DNA from: Alicyclobacillus sp. SO9
Lineage (GTDB): Bacteria > Bacillota > Bacilli > Alicyclobacillales > Alicyclobacillaceae
NCBI RefSeq assembly: GCF_016406125.1
Contig: NZ_CP066339.1
Coordinates: forward strand, 3,658,001 to 3,722,000
Reading direction: 5' to 3'
DNA length: 64,000 nucleotides
Below, one piece after another: positions 61,728-64,000 of this stretch. The position numbers and the translations under genes were made by a program. The notes beneath the pieces were generated by a model that saw only the letters and a list, made by a program, of their open reading frames with translations, ran no database searches and was not told the DNA's origin. Each line of letters opens with the position of its first letter. The stretch's first letter is position 1.

Positions 61728-62242
61728 TACTGTCCCTCCCTTTGTGTCGTGGACGACACCCTTCGATAGGCTTCGGCAGCTTCCAAAACCGCGTCGACGA
61801 TAAACTGATAGCCCGTACAGCGACAGATGTTCCCAGACAGAGCCACACGCACTTCCTGCTCGGTTGGGTTGGGATTCATTTTTAATAAAGCCTCTGCAGT
61901 CAGCACCATCGCAGGCGTGCAAAACCCGCATTGTAAAGCGTGGTGTTTTTCAAACGCGGCCTGGAGTGGACTTAACCCCTCAACGGGAGTGGCAGCCTCA
62001 ATCGTTCTTATCTCACTGCCCTGTGCTGAAACGGCGAACATGAGACAGCTGCGCTGTGGTTGTCCGTTAACCAGCACAGTACAAGCGCCGCACACACCCT
62101 GTTCACAGCCCACATGTGTTCCTGTCAGTCCCAATTCATGGCGCAGCACATCCGATAACAGCCATCGCGGCTCCACGTCAACCGTACGCTGTTCGTCATT
62201 AATACTGAGTTGAATCCGGGTCAGATTTTGCTGTGTTGTCAT
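61727..62242 (-). CDS. molybdenum hydroxylase small [2Fe-2S] subunit, CoxS-like
   Basis: A 171-residue protein with two [2Fe-2S] clusters: plant-ferredoxin type (HVGCEQGVCGACTVLVNG...RSC, around residues 41-66) and the C-terminal CGFCTPAM ... GNICRCTGY. It passes electrons from the Mo centre to the FAD subunit. It ends one base into the large subunit start (TAATG) and starts three bases after the FAD-subunit stop, so all three subunits are translationally coupled. Confidence 0.96.
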   Translation of the reverse strand: MTTQQNLTRIQLSINDEQRTVDVEPRWLLSDVLRHELGLTGTHVGCEQGVCGACTVLVNGQPQRSCLMFAVSAQGSEIRTIEAATPVEGLSPLQAAFEKHHALQCGFCTPAMVLTAEALLKMNPNPTEQEVRVALSGNICRCTGYQFIVDAVLEAAEAYRRVSSTTQREGQ

Positions 62243-62245
62243 GGT

Positions 62246-63061
62246 TTAATCAAGCCTCCCTGCTGCATTCTGATAGGCATCCTCCGCAACTGTCACGGCC
62301 AAGCGCCGCTTATACTCTGGTTCATCAAGAGGGTCAAAGGTTTGTGTTAAATCAATGAACACAGCTTCGCGCTCCTGTCGGTTCTGAGGAAACCTTGTTT
62401 CTCGCCGTTCCGGTCCGCCGCTTACGCCGAACCAGGTTACGGCGCCCCGGTCAGTGCCATGGAGTTCCACAAAGGCTCCGGCTAAAGCAAAATCCCCGGG
62501 TCTGCGGGCAAATTCCGAAAACCCAAACTGGCTGGTATCAGAAACAGGAACCTCGATGCCCGTAACAAGTTCATTGGGTCCAAGGTCGGTTGTCAGAAAA
62601 CCGAGAAAGAATTCTTCAGCTGGCACAGTCCGAGTGCCGTCACTGCTTGCGATTTCGATGTCTGCATGCAGTGCAACCATTGCAGCGGGCAACTCGGAAG
62701 CGGGATCGGCGTGGGTTAACGATCCACCGAGCGTACCCCGGTTTCGAATGGCCCAGTGCCCAATTTCTCCGGCAGCTTCCGCTAAGACAGGAAAGTGTTC
62801 GTGAACGAGTTTGCTCATATGCAAGTTTTGGTGACGGGTCAACGCACCAATTCTTAATCCTCTGTCTGTTCGTTCCACGTAATCCAGCTCCGTCAGACCT
62901 GTAATATCAAGCAGCGTCTCGGGCCGCATCAAACGAAAGTTCATCATAGGAATCAGACTTTGACCGCCTGCAAGAATCTTTGCTTGGGGTGATGACTGCA
63001 ATACCTGTACGGCATCAGCCAAGTTCTCTGGACGGTAATAATCAAAGGCAACCGGCTTCAT
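62246..63061 (-). CDS. molybdenum hydroxylase FAD-binding subunit, CoxM-like
   Basis: A 271-residue FAD protein of the medium-subunit type. FAD motifs AGGQSLIPMMNFRL (residues about 31-44) and TLGGSLTHADPASE (about 109-122) match the family's AGGxSLxPxMxxR and TxGGxxxxxDPxxE patterns. It oxidises the Fe-S subunit and passes electrons to an acceptor, often quinone. ATG at 63061. Order M-S-L in the operon equals coxMSL. Confidence 0.96.
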   Translation of the reverse strand: MKPVAFDYYRPENLADAVQVLQSSPQAKILAGGQSLIPMMNFRLMRPETLLDITGLTELDYVERTDRGLRIGALTRHQNLHMSKLVHEHFPVLAEAAGEIGHWAIRNRGTLGGSLTHADPASELPAAMVALHADIEIASSDGTRTVPAEEFFLGFLTTDLGPNELVTGIEVPVSDTSQFGFSEFARRPGDFALAGAFVELHGTDRGAVTWFGVSGGPERRETRFPQNRQEREAVFIDLTQTFDPLDEPEYKRRLAVTVAEDAYQNAAGRLD

Positions 63062-63129
63062 GTACTTTCTTCCCTTCGTCGGTATTTTGATATGACTTGT
63101 AGGTTAAGGCCAGGTTTGGCGATGACATC

Positions 63130-64000
63130 CTATCCTCTTAACAAGCCCAGTAAGGTTTTGGGGGAGTGACCTGATTCAATTCCATCCAAATACGGCATCG
63201 CCGCCAGTAAGGTTTTGGTGCGCGGGGAGAAGCCAGGTGTAGCCGCTAATGGATTGATCCAGAGAACCCGCGCACCCGTCTTGTGGATACGAGCAAATGC
63301 TGTTCCGGCCAGCTCCGGATTTCCTCTGTCCCAGCCATCACTAATCACCACCACCCTGCACGGGGGACGAAGCCAGAGCTCACCGTAAATATCAATCCAG
63401 CGGTTTACGACAACCCCAATTTTTGTACCTCCAGCAAAAAGCCCCTGTAACTCAGCCAGTCGATTCGCCGCATCTCGATGAGACCCTCGCAGTAATGCAG
63501 TCATGTCCTCCATTTTGGCTGCGAAAGCAAATACGCCAGTATTGGGACGCCGACCGACAAGACCATGAAGCCAAGGCAAATATAAATCGAAATAATCCGA
63601 CATTGATGCGCTCACATCCCACAGGACGACCAGACGTCCTGGCATTCGATGAGACCTGCGAAACTGCGGTTTTATACCTTGGTTCCCCGCCTTTGCCAAC
63701 GCTTTGATGGTTTTGGACCAGTCCAGGCGTTTTATTCCAGCAGTCAAGAAGGGTCTGCGGCTTGGTATGGACATGAAAGCAGATGACGTCCGTCCTGTGA
63801 TATTGTCTGTCCAGCGCGGTGGTTTCTGAAAAAATCCTCTGTCTAACTGGCCTCCTTCGCGGGTACTGGCCCATGCACTCCCATACTCCGATAGACCGCT
63901 TAGATCCCGTTGCCTGTTTTCCACTTCATTGTTACTCACTTCATTGTTACTCACTTCATTGTTACCCACTTCATTCTCGTTGTGCGAAACTCCGGACTGA
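63130..64000 (-). CDS. CoxE-like VWA-domain protein, N-terminus outside window
   Basis: At least 289 residues; the frame is open through the right edge, so a GTG at 63969 need not be the start. The VWA domain has the MIDAS motif DVSASMS, TGVFAFAAKMEDMTALL, and VVISDGWDRGN. CoxE-type proteins act with a MoxR-type ATPase (CoxD) in maturation of the Mo-hydroxylase active site. It lies 68 bases upstream of the FAD subunit in the same operon. The N-terminal region carries NNEVS repeats. Confidence 0.85.
   Translation of the reverse strand, partial: QSGVSHNENEVGNNEVSNNEVSNNEVENRQRDLSGLSEYGSAWASTREGGQLDRGFFQKPPRWTDNITGRTSSAFMSIPSRRPFLTAGIKRLDWSKTIKALAKAGNQGIKPQFRRSHRMPGRLVVLWDVSASMSDYFDLYLPWLHGLVGRRPNTGVFAFAAKMEDMTALLRGSHRDAANRLAELQGLFAGGTKIGVVVNRWIDIYGELWLRPPCRVVVISDGWDRGNPELAGTAFARIHKTGARVLWINPLAATPGFSPRTKTLLAAMPYLDGIESGHSPKTLLGLLRG
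63922..63975. repeat. tandem 15-bp coding repeat (NNEVS)
   Basis: CACTTCATTGTTACT at 63922-63936, 63937-63951 and (last base changed) 63952-63966, with a partial fourth copy. In frame it encodes repeated Asn-Asn-Glu-Val-Ser in the linker of the VWA protein. Confidence 0.9.

Noticed and set aside
59415-63061. Aerobic carbon monoxide dehydrogenase
   Set aside because: Subunit order fits coxMSL, but the active-site loop lacks both known CO-dehydrogenase signatures, so only a molybdenum hydroxylase is claimed.
63922-63975. CRISPR-like repeats
   Set aside because: The 15-bp units are directly adjacent without spacers and are in frame in a coding region.

Overview
The window comes from a spore-forming member of the Bacillota, most likely of the Alicyclobacillaceae/Bacillales type. 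The grounds are strong AGGAGG-type ribosome binding sites with frequent GTG/TTG starts, sporulation-type histidine kinases, a YfmQ-like protein, cre-like CcpA sites and roughly balanced GC. The genus is an inference. I see no rRNA, tRNA, CRISPR array, insertion sequence or phage gene.

Layout. 0-26.5 kb is mostly housekeeping and redox genes: a TVP38-type membrane protein (cut by the left edge), an altered Lgt, an orphan PilT, two small secreted proteins (one SpoIID/LytB), a DsrE protein behind a CsoR/CstR-like operator, a membrane glycosyltransferase, cytochrome bd oxidase (cydAB), CorA, an FMN reductase, a TSUP exporter, a SatD-like/DUF3307 pair, a secreted phosphoesterase, nitronate monooxygenase, an SDR, a rhodanese, a degenerate CbiX-like protein with a small upstream ORF, proBA, and a SCO1 protein with a membrane partner. 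26.5-41.5 kb is an aromatic-degradation island. A complete protocatechuate 2,3-cleavage operon in the order praABEGFDCHI (all on the minus strand) diverges from an IclR regulator. Beyond it lies a second operon (Rieske ring-hydroxylating oxygenase alpha and beta, aldehyde dehydrogenase) diverging from an MFS permease.

41.5-46 kb holds folD, two sporulation-type histidine kinases in tandem and a tiny membrane protein. 46-58.4 kb is a sugar region: GH32 beta-fructosidase, DoxX, two GH130 proteins, a ROK sugar kinase, two ABC permeases, a binding lipoprotein and a ROK repressor, next to a divergent gene for a large secreted protein that looks like an (alpha/alpha) glycan-active enzyme. 58.4-64 kb has a PAS protein with a degenerate kinase domain and a molybdenum-hydroxylase operon (VWA protein, FAD, 2Fe-2S and Mo subunits) running off the right edge.

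How the parts connect. The same inverted repeat, GTTCC-N7-GGAAC, lies upstream of the IclR/pra divergence and again between the ring-hydroxylating oxygenase and the MFS gene. Each divergence also carries a near-palindromic cre-like site with core AAAGCGCTTT. This makes one IclR-controlled, CcpA-modulated regulon likely, with the oxygenase branch probably feeding the protocatechuate or 4-hydroxybenzoate route. The sugar region reads as import followed by intracellular phosphorolysis and phosphorylation, with the divergent secreted protein as the candidate outer depolymerase. The least explained items are that secreted protein, the oxygenase without redox partners, the PAS protein whose phosphoacceptor His is replaced by Asp, and the CbiX-like protein that has lost its metal-binding motif.
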